DNA from: Carboxylicivirga sediminis
GTDB lineage: Bacteria > Bacteroidota > Bacteroidia > Bacteroidales > Marinilabiliaceae
NCBI RefSeq assembly: GCF_018156225.1
Contig: NZ_JAGTAR010000031.1
Location: 1 to 64,000, forward strand
Direction: 5' to 3'
Length of the DNA stretch: 64,000 nucleotides
In this document: positions 1 through 8,713 of the stretch, piece after piece
Numbering within the stretch: the stretch's first letter is position 1
Layout of the letters: every line of letters begins with the position of its first letter
Translations under genes and position numbers: made by a program
The notes under the pieces: model-generated
Told to the model about the DNA's origin: nothing
What the model saw: the letters and a program-made list of their open reading frames with translations, nothing else
The model's database searches: none

Positions 1-85
1 CCCGAAAACTTGACTCGATTATGCGCATAGTTTTTGTTTCAAAACTAGGTCGCCGGAATAAAGTTGGCAATATGTATCAGGCCGA

Positions 86-922
86 ATGGTTACTTATAAT
101 CAAATAAAGTTGCTTTGTAACTACCATAAGCAACCAATGCCCCGTTGCAAATATATTAAATGGCAGCAACGCTATTGGAACTATAGCCGTAAGCGGCGTA
201 AACCTAAAAAAGAAAGAGTTGCCATCACCAGAGGTCTGCTGAAGTTACTTCAAAAGCTTTTGGAAGAACTGGCAACTATTACACAGCAACTTAATGCCTC
301 AATGCCTGAGAAGTACTACAGGCAGTATGCAATTATTGAAAAAGTGTTGGCGCAGCAAAACTTTAAATTCACTACAGGTCAATCACCGGAAGACCGGATC
401 GTCAGCCTTTCAAAAAGCTATATCCGACCAATTGTCAGGGGAAAAGAAACGAAAGCTGTAGAGTTCGGGGCTAAGGTCAATAAAATACAAATTAATGGCA
501 TCAGTTTTATTGAGCATATCAGTTTTGACGCCTTTAATGAAGGCACTCATTTTAAGTCATCGGTTCACCTGGCTCAATCGTTGACGCATACAAAAGCAAA
601 GATAGTTGGTGCTGATGCTATTTATGCTACTAATGCCAACCGAAGGTTTGCCTCCTCAAATAATATCCGTACTGATTTTGTGCGAAAAGGACGGGCAGGC
701 AAGCATGAGCACCAGCGTAAACAATTGGCTGCACAAATTAAAAAAGAACGGGCTACCAGACTGGAAGGTAGTTTTGGAAAGGATAAACAACATTATTATT
801 TGAATAGAATTAAAGCCCGAACAAAGGATACTGAGATACTTTGGATATTTATGGGCATCCATGTTGGCAATGCTCTTGAAATAGGCAGGCGAATGCAAAA
901 TAAAGCATTCAAAGCAGCATAA
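86..922 (+). pseudogene. IS5-like transposase, C-terminal two thirds, probably frameshifted
   Basis: Resembles the C-terminal part of IS5-family DDE transposases common in Bacteroidota. A basic linker with 'NYSRKRRK' (about residues 32-39) is followed by 'VEFGAKVNKI' (125-134), a likely second catalytic Asp in 'GADAIYATN' (D177) and a likely catalytic Glu in 'RLEGSFG' (E227). The first catalytic Asp and the N-terminal DNA-binding part are not in this frame. Codons from base 3 in the third frame read '..YQAEW' and then stop, and 'YNQIKLLC' follows in the present frame. A one-base shift near 86-95 would join them into a family-like sequence. The element start lies outside the window, so terminal repeats cannot be checked. 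Probably a dead copy. The family call is good; the exact subgroup is not certain. Confidence 0.65.
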
Positions 923-1311
923 ACCCTTTTACCGAAAATCACTTCAATTAATGGGATTGCTATGTCTAATCGTCACAAGAATCCTTTGAATTATGAATCA
1001 ATAAATTATTATGAAAAGACAAAGAGACTAATCAGTTAAGATTAACCTCATAGATTCTTCTTTCTATGTATTACTTCTGAAATCGCCTAATGAGAACTAC
1101 TATTAGTAGCATCCTTAGGGCGTCCGAAAATCAAGGGAGACAATTGGTTTACAATAAGCTATAAATTCATCACCTCATCCCGGCCTTTTCACTATGGTGG
1201 AATAAATCCCCCCAAGGAGCTACCCTTTATTCACTTTATTGTTAAATATTAAAATACAACTTAGATATCTTTAGCCCTCGGTGCCGGGCAGGCACATCCT
1301 TTTTAAAAAGG
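923..1311. other. intergenic stretch downstream of the transposase
   Basis: No convincing gene, RNA or hairpin was found in these 389 bases. The right end of the insertion element should lie in its first part, but without the left end the terminal repeat cannot be defined. The last part is AT-rich and leads into the small gene at 1312. Confidence 0.4.
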
Positions 1312-1629
1312 ATGCAAAATCTGATTGAAAGAGGTGATTACTGCGCACCAGAGATGGATTTATTGCTTCAGGCTTACCTTTTCCTTCGTCAAGGCAGCCA
1401 TTACGCAAAATCCACTCTTATCACTGACTTTCAATCGTTCGAAACTATGTTTCGATTAGGACGTAAAGAGTTGAGCTTAAAAAAGAAAGAAGTTCTGGTT
1501 TGGTACGAAACACTCTCTGCTTCTTGGAAAATCGAGTTCGGTGAAGTGAAGGCATTGCCGGCCAAGGTCGATGATGAACACGTGAGTTTACCCATTCACA
1601 TCCATGCCGAACAGCAATGTACATTATAA
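1312..1629 (+). CDS. small hypothetical protein, 105 aa
   Basis: I do not recognise this family. The frame is open further upstream but without an ATG, and no clear ribosome binding site decides the start. The protein is soluble and mixed-charge, with no signal peptide or membrane segment. A Leu-rich first third ('LLLQAYLFLRQG') is followed by a Lys-rich stretch. It ends 2 bases before the convergent manC stop. Its place between an insertion-element remnant and the polysaccharide locus would suit a short accessory gene or a remnant of one. A spurious ORF remains possible. Confidence 0.4.
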   Translation: MQNLIERGDYCAPEMDLLLQAYLFLRQGSHYAKSTLITDFQSFETMFRLGRKELSLKKKEVLVWYETLSASWKIEFGEVKALPAKVDDEHVSLPIHIHAEQQCTL

Positions 1630-1631
1630 CC

Positions 1632-2678
1632 CTAACAGTTCTTCTGAAACTCCTTTATACGTTGCTCTTCAGACTTTTTACAAACCATAAATACGCCATT
1701 GGCTTCTGTAACAATGTAATCATCCAAGCCCTGAAGCACCACTTTCCGGTTATCCGCCACTGTGACAATATTGTTTTGACAATCGTATAACTGCACCTCT
1801 GAACCAACAACACTATTACCCTGCTCATCACGGGTTCTTTTCTCCCATAAACTGCCCCAGGTACCTAAGTCAGACCAGCCAAAATCGGCAGGCAATACAT
1901 AAATATTTTCAGCATGCTCCATGATGCCATAGTCAACCGAAATATTCTCACACTTTGGAAACTCTTCATCAATAAAAGCCTGCTCCCCAACTGTGAAATA
2001 TTTGTCTGTTCCGGCTTTAAAAATACCGGCTACTGCTGGTAAATGTTGCTGAAAGGCCTTCATAATAGAAGCAGCTGACCAAAGAAAAATACCCGCATTC
2101 CAAAAATAATTGCCTTCTGCCAGATATTTCTCGGCTGTTGCCCGGTTGGGTTTCTCCTTAAAAGCTTCTACCTTACGGAAAGTATCATTGCCCGATATAG
2201 CGTGAATATAACCATAGCCGGTCTCAGGGCGATGTGGTGCAATGCCAAGCGTGAGCAATACATCGTTTGAGGCTACAAATTCCAGCCCTTTATTGACCAC
2301 CCTCCTGAACTCGGTCTCATCAGTGATGAGATGATCCGACGGTGCCACAACAATATTTGCCTGCGGATTTCTTTTATAAATTTTATAGGTAGCATAGGCA
2401 ATGCAAGGTGCTGTATTACGCATGCAGGGCTCCAGCAAAATCTGCTCATCTTTCACTTCAGGCAATTGCTCATTAATAATGCTCTTATAGTTCTTACTGG
2501 TCACAATAAATACATTCTCAATAGGTACAATGCCATGCAAACGCTTTATGGTCTGCTGTATCATGGTTTGACCTGTTCCCAGGATATCCAGGAACTGTTT
2601 CGGTGTTTCGGGTGTACTCATCGGCCAGAAACGCGAACCAATGCCGCCGGCCATGATGATAAGATAGTTGTTATTCAT
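1632..2678 (-). CDS. manC: mannose-1-phosphate guanylyltransferase
   Basis: Makes GDP-mannose from mannose-1-phosphate and GTP in the cytoplasm, the precursor for the GDP-fucose route encoded just upstream by gmd and fcl. The N-terminal nucleotidyltransferase signature 'GGIGSRFWPMS' with 'PKQF' shortly after is intact, and 'APSDHLI' and 'FKEKP' are typical family motifs. At 348 aa it is the short form, lacking the C-terminal phosphomannose isomerase domain of two-domain ManC proteins. It is the last gene of the minus-strand block, 77 bases after fcl, with a purine-rich palindrome in that spacer. The family call is secure. Confidence 0.93.
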   Translation of the reverse strand: MNNNYLIIMAGGIGSRFWPMSTPETPKQFLDILGTGQTMIQQTIKRLHGIVPIENVFIVTSKNYKSIINEQLPEVKDEQILLEPCMRNTAPCIAYATYKIYKRNPQANIVVAPSDHLITDETEFRRVVNKGLEFVASNDVLLTLGIAPHRPETGYGYIHAISGNDTFRKVEAFKEKPNRATAEKYLAEGNYFWNAGIFLWSAASIMKAFQQHLPAVAGIFKAGTDKYFTVGEQAFIDEEFPKCENISVDYGIMEHAENIYVLPADFGWSDLGTWGSLWEKRTRDEQGNSVVGSEVQLYDCQNNIVTVADNRKVVLQGLDDYIVTEANGVFMVCKKSEEQRIKEFQKNC

Positions 2679-2689
2679 AATTTCAAAAG

Positions 2690-2757
2690 GTTAGAGATGA
2701 GAACTGAGGAGAGAGAGATGAGACATTCTCACCACTCACTTCTCTTCTCTCATTTCT
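2690..2757. repeat. purine/pyrimidine palindrome in manC-fcl spacer
   Basis: The spacer holds a GAGATGAG/GAGAGA-rich left arm (about 2691-2723) and a CTCACTTCTCT-rich right arm (about 2727-2755). They meet in TGAGA-cat-TCTCA, so the transcript can fold into an imperfect hairpin. The sequence type matches the inverted flanks of the four-helix-bundle gene at 3865-3899 and 4303-4337. It looks like a gene-less relative of that unit. Confidence 0.55.
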
Positions 2758-3853
2758 ATTTTTTATACCACTGATACATCTTCTCAATACCCTCTTCGAT
2801 ATCAATCTGGTGATGCCAGCCCAGCTCATGAATTTTAGACGGATCAGTTAATTTACGCATCGTGCCATCCGGTTTATCGGCATTAAAAACCAAATCACCC
2901 TCAAAACCAACTTTTGCTTTGATTGTTTCAGCCAGATCTTTTATTGAAATTTCTTTTCCAGTGCCAATATTGATATGTGTATTACGCACTTCTTTGCCTG
3001 TTGAATCATAGGTATCCTTGAAGTCCACATTTTCCATCACATATACACAGGCAGCCGCCATCTCCTCTGACCAAAGAAACTCTCGCATTGGCTTACCTGT
3101 ACCCCAAATCTCAATTGACACACGCGAATGGGTCGAATGATCACTCATTAAACGAATGCCGTACTTATCTAATATTTTAAGAATCTCGTCTTCTGATCTA
3201 CTGCCATTAATACCTTCGATGGGATTTTTATTCAGGTCTGCACGCAATGCTGTCCAATCATTATTCTGCAGACACTTACCCAAATGATTTTTACGAACCA
3301 GAGCCGGCAGAACATGCGACTTCTCCAAATCGAAGTTATCGTTGGGTCCATACAGGTTGGTTGGCATTACCGAAATAAAGTTGGTTCCATACTGCAGGTT
3401 GTAGGACTCACACATTTTAATCCCGGCAATCTTAGCAATCGCATAGGGTTCATTGGTATATTCGAGTGGCGAGGTTAGCAAGCAATTCTCAGGCATTGGC
3501 TGCGGTGCCTCTTTGGGATAGATACATGTCGATCCCAAAAACAACAACTTCTTCACGCCATGCACATAAGCCGAATGAATCACGTTATTCTGTATCATCA
3601 GATTCTCATAAATGAACTGCCCCCGATAGGTATTATTAGCTACAATACCGCCTACTTTAGCGGCTGCCAAAATCACGTATTCAGGTTTTTCTTCTTCGAA
3701 GAATCTATCTACAGCTACAGCATCCATCAAGTTAAGTTCATTGATAGAACGACCTACCAGATTGGCATAGCCTTTATTTTGCAGTGTTTTCCATAATGCT
3801 GAGCCAACAAGTCCTTTGTGACCGGCTATATAAATCTTGGAGTTATTATTCAT
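2756..3853 (-). CDS. fcl: GDP-L-fucose synthase
   Basis: NADPH-dependent epimerase/reductase that converts the product of Gmd, GDP-4-keto-6-deoxymannose, to GDP-L-fucose. It is an extended SDR with the nucleotide-binding 'GHKGLVGSAL' (residues 11-20), 'GSTCIYP' (107-113) and the catalytic pair Y137/K141 in 'YAIAK'. At 365 aa it is longer than the roughly 320 aa enterobacterial enzyme. The extra residues, about 190-245, form an insert I believe is usual in Bacteroidota homologues. Together with gmd and manC it gives a complete GDP-mannose to GDP-fucose route. The separation from gmd by a four-helix-bundle gene is unusual. Confidence 0.93.
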   Translation of the reverse strand: MNNNSKIYIAGHKGLVGSALWKTLQNKGYANLVGRSINELNLMDAVAVDRFFEEEKPEYVILAAAKVGGIVANNTYRGQFIYENLMIQNNVIHSAYVHGVKKLLFLGSTCIYPKEAPQPMPENCLLTSPLEYTNEPYAIAKIAGIKMCESYNLQYGTNFISVMPTNLYGPNDNFDLEKSHVLPALVRKNHLGKCLQNNDWTALRADLNKNPIEGINGSRSEDEILKILDKYGIRLMSDHSTHSRVSIEIWGTGKPMREFLWSEEMAAACVYVMENVDFKDTYDSTGKEVRNTHINIGTGKEISIKDLAETIKAKVGFEGDLVFNADKPDGTMRKLTDPSKIHELGWHHQIDIEEGIEKMYQWYKK

Positions 3854-3864
3854 GATAAAAAGTT

Positions 3865-4337
3865 AAGAGGTGAGAAATGAGATGGAAGAGATGAGTCATC
3901 TTACTTGCAGAATTTTTCAGGGCAATTAATCATCGAAATAAGCATTTTTCTTACTTCCTCATATTGAAGCATTAACTTAGAATGCTCTTCTACTGACAAA
4001 TATTTACAATCCATTGCGTATTTTAGCCACGTCTCTGTCTCAAATTCTTCACCTAAACAATCGGTTAATTTATTTATGAACACCTTTTCGTACCTTCTCT
4101 TTGCCCAGGCTTCAGATAAATTGGCACAAATGGAGCGGGATGAGCGACGAATCTGATCAACTAATGAATACCTTTCCTCTTTTGGAAATGTTTTTGTAAG
4201 AACAAATATCTCCATGGAAATCTTATAGGCCTTTTGATAGACAATTAAATCTCTGAAACTTGAAATTTGCCCCATACGGAATCTATCTATTTAATCTACC
4301 TAATTACTCATCTCTCAACGCTCACGTCTCTCCTCTA
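3865..4337. repeat. inverted-repeat-flanked unit carrying the four-helix-bundle gene
   Basis: The bases 3865-3899 on the plus strand and 4303-4337 on the minus strand match at 25 of 35 positions without gaps, ending in a shared GAGATGAGT. They lie directly outside both ends of the four-helix-bundle gene and point inwards. The arrangement recalls the intervening sequences of bacterial 23S rRNA genes, which have base-paired ends and often code for this protein family. Here the unit sits between two fucose-pathway genes. Mobility is an inference. Confidence 0.55.
3901..4275 (-). CDS. four-helix bundle protein (23S rRNA intervening-sequence protein family)
   Basis: A 124 aa protein of the S23/IVP four-helix-bundle family. 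It has the family pattern 'FRDLIVYQKAYK' near the N-terminus, then 'TFPKEERYSLVDQIRRSSRSI', 'ANLSEAW' and a Glu-rich final helix pair. The family is known from open reading frames in 23S rRNA intervening sequences and as stand-alone genes, and it is related to the Avd protein of diversity-generating retroelements. Its biochemical role is not settled. It has no evident link to fucose synthesis, although it sits between gmd and fcl in the same direction, with inverted-repeat spacers on each side. The family call is strong; the function is unknown. Confidence 0.85.
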   Translation of the reverse strand: MGQISSFRDLIVYQKAYKISMEIFVLTKTFPKEERYSLVDQIRRSSRSICANLSEAWAKRRYEKVFINKLTDCLGEEFETETWLKYAMDCKYLSVEEHSKLMLQYEEVRKMLISMINCPEKFCK

Positions 4338-4338
4338 T

Positions 4339-5454
4339 TTACTCAAAATAGTTGAGCACCTCATACCCACCATCTTTCAAATAGCGGTCCTTCTTCATCA
4401 ATTTCACATCCGACTCCATCATGTCCTTAACCAAACCAGCCAGGTCATATTCCGGCTCCCAGCCAAGCTTTTCTTTAGATTTAGTCGGATCACCAATTAG
4501 CAATTCTACTTCTGTAGGACGATAATAAGCCGGATCTACTTTTACTACTTCAGTACCAATGGCCACTTGATATTCCGGATTAGAACAAGCCTTGATAATA
4601 CCTACTTCAGCTTCAGCCTCACCTTTGAACTCCAATTCAACACCTACTTCTGCAAAGGCCATCTTCACAAAATCGCGAACGGTAGTCGTTACTCCGGTAG
4701 CAATCACATAATCCTCCGGGTGCTCCTGCTGCAAAATCAACCACATGGCTTTGATATAGTCTTTGGCATGTCCCCAGTCGCGTTTGGCATCCATATTACC
4801 CAGATACAAGCAATCCTGCATACCTAAGGCAATTTTTGATACTGCTCGGGTAATCTTACGGGTCACAAAGGTCTCTCCACGTAACGGACTCTCATGATTA
4901 AACAGAATACCATTACAAGCATACATATTATAGGCCTCGCGGTAGTTAACAGTAATCCAGTAGGCATACATTTTGGCCACTGCATATGGGCTTCGAGGAT
5001 AGAATGGCGTTGTTTCTTTCTGGGGCACTTCCTGTACCAATCCATACAACTCTGATGTAGAGGCCTGATACACTCTTGTTTTCTCAGTCAAGCCCAATAA
5101 GCGGATAGCCTCCAAAATACGGAGTGTTCCCAAACCGTCGGCATTGGCAGTATATTCCGGTGTATCGAAACTTACCTTCACGTGGCTCATAGCCGCCAGG
5201 TTGTAGATCTCATCAGGCTGTACCTCCTGGATAATACGCGTCAGGTTCATCGAGTCCGTTAAGTCACCATAGTGCAATATCAGATTACGGTTCTCCACAT
5301 GGGGATCCTGATACAAATGGTCAATACGATCGGTATTAAACAATGAAGAACGGCGTTTAATACCGTGTACTTCGTATCCTTTTTTCAATAAAAATTCGGC
5401 AAGGTAAGCGCCGTCTTGGCCGGTAATACCGGTGATAAGTGCTATTTTAGGCAT
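4339..5454 (-). CDS. gmd: GDP-mannose 4,6-dehydratase
   Basis: First committed step to GDP-fucose: oxidation at C4 and dehydration of GDP-mannose to GDP-4-keto-6-deoxymannose. It is a full-length (371 aa) extended SDR with '[12 protein letters not shown]' (residues 9-20), 'GIKRRSS' (31-37), 'STSELYG' (132-138) and the catalytic Y157/K161 in 'YAVAK'. It precedes the four-helix-bundle gene and fcl. A 251-base spacer separates it from the polymerase-like gene upstream, so the fucose genes may have their own start of transcription, but I could not fix a promoter there. Confidence 0.95.
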   Translation of the reverse strand: MPKIALITGITGQDGAYLAEFLLKKGYEVHGIKRRSSLFNTDRIDHLYQDPHVENRNLILHYGDLTDSMNLTRIIQEVQPDEIYNLAAMSHVKVSFDTPEYTANADGLGTLRILEAIRLLGLTEKTRVYQASTSELYGLVQEVPQKETTPFYPRSPYAVAKMYAYWITVNYREAYNMYACNGILFNHESPLRGETFVTRKITRAVSKIALGMQDCLYLGNMDAKRDWGHAKDYIKAMWLILQQEHPEDYVIATGVTTTVRDFVKMAFAEVGVELEFKGEAEAEVGIIKACSNPEYQVAIGTEVVKVDPAYYRPTEVELLIGDPTKSKEKLGWEPEYDLAGLVKDMMESDVKLMKKDRYLKDGGYEVLNYFE

Positions 5455-5705
5455 GTATTTGTTTTCTTTATGAAAGATCAGTCTGTAATTGATATCTAAA
5501 TCCTAATTATCAACAATACTGACTAAATCCTATGTGATAGATTATTTTATACCAGACAAATATCAATTTATAATATATTATTTCCAATCACTACCCCAAT
5601 AAATTAGATTTTAGCTATTCTGTGTATATAACTCTCCGAACCAAACGATTCATAGATCACCCTTCATACAAAACCTCGGGCATATAATAAAATCAATTGA
5701 GGAAA

Positions 5706-6866
5706 TCAGGAATTTTTTTCATCATTCAACATGAACAGAAACAAAGGTAAATAGAATGCATTAACACCGCTATATGTATATCGGCCTGCAATTGTAATCA
5801 TAACAAAAAACACAACTACAAAGAAAATAGCATATGAATGATTTCTGTTAAAATTGAAAAGTATTTTGTTGTAAAAAAATGCCAATCCTACAGTACCTCC
5901 TATCCCTAAAGTAAAAAAGAGATCAATAAGATCCATCTCCACAAAAAACTGAAATGGATTATCAAAACCAATTAATAAATCAAGAATATTTCCATTTTCC
6001 AAAGCTAAAGGCAATCTGTTCTGAAGCAATTCACTTCTTACCGAAGTTAATGCATAAAAAACTCCTTTATCGTCCAAAATTTTTTCCCAAAATGAATAGT
6101 TATAAAAACTAAAAAGAACAACCATAGAAAATAAACCAACGACAACAACATACTTCCTCAAAACCCCATCCACCAAAACTACATATGCCATCAAAAGAAC
6201 ATTTTGAAGATAAATAGCCTTTGTTCCTACTAGAAATGAAGCAAAGAAAACAATTGTAAACATCCACATTGGACATACCTTCTTAGTCCATCTATAAAAG
6301 AGGTAAAAATTACCTATTAGATAAAATAGTGAAACGTCATTAATTGACATTCTTGGAAAAATACCACTATATCCAAACCTTTCAGAATATGGATATGACC
6401 TGAAAAACTCAATTTGGAACAAAAATCCAACTATTATCAATGCTGAATTGAAAACAAAAATCCAATCTAATACTGAAGCGGCCTTTTTTTGTGAAAATTT
6501 ATAATGATTTAAAAATATCATTACATAAAAAAACAAAAATAACTTATTAATATGCTTTATCCCCCAAATAATATTTGTCCCACTTTTCCAATATATAACA
6601 GCTTTGGTTATTATTACAATAAAAGAAAATAGCAAGAACAGCTTTTCTTGTTTTAATAGGCGTTCCCACTTATTAATAATTAAAACCATAAGTATAGCTT
6701 GCCATATTAACTTTGGTATAGTCGAAGGACTAACAAACCATTTAAAGTCATAAAAAAACAATACCCCATTTACTGAATCTAACAAAAAAAACAATATCAA
6801 TGAGGCTATTACAAATCTAGTATTAGCTATTTCAGGTTCCTTTAAACTTTGCTTTAAAAACATCAA
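5706..6866 (-). CDS. polymerase/ligase-like membrane protein (Wzy candidate 1)
   Basis: A 386 aa protein made almost entirely of hydrophobic helices (about ten). A larger loop in the second half contains 'SVRSELLQNRLPLALENG' and a short 'LVGTKA' motif after a helix, both common in O-antigen polymerase/ligase families. Such proteins join undecaprenyl-linked repeat units on the periplasmic face. Its start overlaps the end of the GT26 gene by 35 bases, suggesting coupled translation. Base composition is strongly AT-rich, unlike gmd. A second protein of this type is encoded at 8713-9849, so one may be the polymerase and the other a ligase or second polymerase. The class is likely; the exact role is not assigned. 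Confidence 0.6.
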   Translation of the reverse strand: MMFLKQSLKEPEIANTRFVIASLILFFLLDSVNGVLFFYDFKWFVSPSTIPKLIWQAILMVLIINKWERLLKQEKLFLLFSFIVIITKAVIYWKSGTNIIWGIKHINKLFLFFYVMIFLNHYKFSQKKAASVLDWIFVFNSALIIVGFLFQIEFFRSYPYSERFGYSGIFPRMSINDVSLFYLIGNFYLFYRWTKKVCPMWMFTIVFFASFLVGTKAIYLQNVLLMAYVVLVDGVLRKYVVVVGLFSMVVLFSFYNYSFWEKILDDKGVFYALTSVRSELLQNRLPLALENGNILDLLIGFDNPFQFFVEMDLIDLFFTLGIGGTVGLAFFYNKILFNFNRNHSYAIFFVVVFFVMITIAGRYTYSGVNAFYLPLFLFMLNDEKNS

Positions 6867-7575
6867 TAAAGAACTTTGGTGAATAAACTAAATACCTTTT
6901 CCATAACCTCCTAGGCTCTTTAAGCAACCGAATAAACCACTCTAGCCTTAACCTAATCCAAAACTGTGACGGTCTTTGAACAGTGCCTGCATAGAAATCA
7001 AATACAGCTCCAATAGAACAAATAATACTTGCATTTATTTGACTTTTATTACTTTCAACCCACTTTTCTTGTTTTGGCGCTGTCATTCCAACGAAAAGGA
7101 TATCAGGATAAAAACTGTTTACCTTTTCTATCATTATTCGATTATCTTCCTCAGTAAAAGTTCTCTTAAATGGAGGAGAATATGCTTCGATGCAAACATC
7201 AGAGTATTCTTCTTGAGCCCGATTAATAATCTTCGTTAATGTACTTTCAGAAGCCCCCAAAAAAAATACCTTTTGCTTTTCAATATTTGCGTTAAACATT
7301 AAGTGCTTAAAGATATCTTCGCCAGCAATTTTTTCGATTCGAGTTCCTCTAAGAAAATGAGAAGCCAATTGTATTGGAAAACCATCTGGAAGTAAAATGT
7401 CAGAATTTGTCAAGGCATAACGAAAACTACTATCACTTTTCGCCATTACATATGAATAGGCATTTATAGTATTCACAACAATTTTCACATTCCCTTCAAA
7501 AAAAGATTCTGAATCCAGTTTCCCTTTAAACACATTGTAGCCTAAAATATCAATCTCGCTGTCTCTTTTTTTCAT
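6832..7575 (-). CDS. WecG/TagA/CpsF-family glycosyltransferase (GT26)
   Basis: A 247 aa cytoplasmic, membrane-associated transferase of the GT26 family, which moves ManNAc, ManNAcA or a similar sugar from a UDP donor to an undecaprenyl-linked acceptor. Family signatures include 'LLPDGFPIQLAS', 'GEDIFKHLM', 'VFFLGASE' and 'VGMTAPKQEKWV', and the typical C-terminus 'RLRLEWFIRLLKEPRRLWKRY' is intact. It overlaps the GT4 gene upstream by 26 bases and the membrane protein downstream by 35 bases. It probably adds an early or second sugar of the repeat unit. The specific sugar cannot be read from the sequence. Confidence 0.88.
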   Translation of the reverse strand: MKKRDSEIDILGYNVFKGKLDSESFFEGNVKIVVNTINAYSYVMAKSDSSFRYALTNSDILLPDGFPIQLASHFLRGTRIEKIAGEDIFKHLMFNANIEKQKVFFLGASESTLTKIINRAQEEYSDVCIEAYSPPFKRTFTEEDNRIMIEKVNSFYPDILFVGMTAPKQEKWVESNKSQINASIICSIGAVFDFYAGTVQRPSQFWIRLRLEWFIRLLKEPRRLWKRYLVYSPKFFIDVFKAKFKGT

Positions 7576-8713
7576 TTATTACGTCTTGATATATTTCAAT
7601 TTGCTTTTTATAGTTAACCTGCAAGCTATACTTTTTTAGGTATTCATTGTATGCGGCCATCCCATATTCACGCATAGAATCGAAATTATTATATGCCCAA
7701 TTTATTTGGTCAATTAGTTCCTCACAATCATCGATATTAAAATGCAAGCCTGTCCGATGATTATCAATTACACTAGACATAGCACCAATATTTGTGGCAA
7801 TAACTGGTAGTTTATTTGAAAAGGCTTCTAATATGGTCATTGGTAATCCTTCATACCATATTGAAGGAAAAACAAGAAATGACACCTGCTGCATTAATCG
7901 TTGCACTTCCTCATTTTTCTTTAATCCCAGCAATACATAGTTATCAAGTCCCCTTAATTTTTCAATCTCTGGACCATCACCTACTATTAATAACTTACCA
8001 TTTATTCGATCATTAATCTTAACAAGAATATCAACCCCCTTTTCAACACTGATTCTACCAACAAATAAACCTATATTATCCCGTTTAAAGCCAGAAAATT
8101 TCTTCTCTGTAACAAAGTTTGGCTTAACAACAATTTTACTATGCGTAAACCCAGCATCTACAAACTTACTTCGGGCAAACTCTGTTAAGCAAATAATACG
8201 ATCAATTTTTTCATTCCAGGTGTTTCTCAGGCGGTGTATAAAATCCATCAATGCAACCGATGTCGATCCTAAAAATGATTGTCGATAACACCTATTAATT
8301 ATCGCATATGTAAAATTTCCCTTAACACACTTTTCACAAATAGTATTGTCTTTCAATAGCAATGCTCCAGGACAAATTAACCGATAATTATGTAGGGTTT
8401 GAACTACTGGTATTTCATAACTATTAGCCAAGTCGTAAACTGATGGTGAAACAAGCGGAAAGAAATTATGAACATGTATAACATCTGGCCTAAACTTCTG
8501 TATTTCCTGAGCTAGTCTCTTTTTTGATTTAAACGAGTAAATAGCAGAAAAGAAGCCTAAAGCCTTCTGAGTAGAAGAGTTTATTTCGTCATTATTAAAT
8601 ATTATGGATCGAACTGTACATCCATAATGATCAAGCATTTTCTCTTCTGATAAGAGTACTGCGTCCTCTCCCCCAGCCTGTTTATATTTATTATGAATAA
8701 ATAAAATCTTCAT
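7550..8713 (-). CDS. GT4-family glycosyltransferase
   Basis: A 387 aa GT-B fold transferase. The N-terminal acceptor half has 'HNKYKQAGGEDAV' (residues 6-18) and 'HVHNFFPLVSPSVY'. The C-terminal donor half has 'GLFVGRISVEKGVDIL', 'IVGDGPE' and the nucleotide-sugar motif 'PSIWYEGLPMTILEAF' with its E-x7-E. This is a retaining GT4 transferase acting on a lipid-linked oligosaccharide in the cytoplasm. It starts at the last base of the membrane protein gene upstream. The donor sugar is unknown. It is one of only two classical transferases in the locus, together with the GT26 enzyme. Confidence 0.9.
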   Translation of the reverse strand: MKILFIHNKYKQAGGEDAVLLSEEKMLDHYGCTVRSIIFNNDEINSSTQKALGFFSAIYSFKSKKRLAQEIQKFRPDVIHVHNFFPLVSPSVYDLANSYEIPVVQTLHNYRLICPGALLLKDNTICEKCVKGNFTYAIINRCYRQSFLGSTSVALMDFIHRLRNTWNEKIDRIICLTEFARSKFVDAGFTHSKIVVKPNFVTEKKFSGFKRDNIGLFVGRISVEKGVDILVKINDRINGKLLIVGDGPEIEKLRGLDNYVLLGLKKNEEVQRLMQQVSFLVFPSIWYEGLPMTILEAFSNKLPVIATNIGAMSSVIDNHRTGLHFNIDDCEELIDQINWAYNNFDSMREYGMAAYNEYLKKYSLQVNYKKQIEIYQDVINEKKRQRD

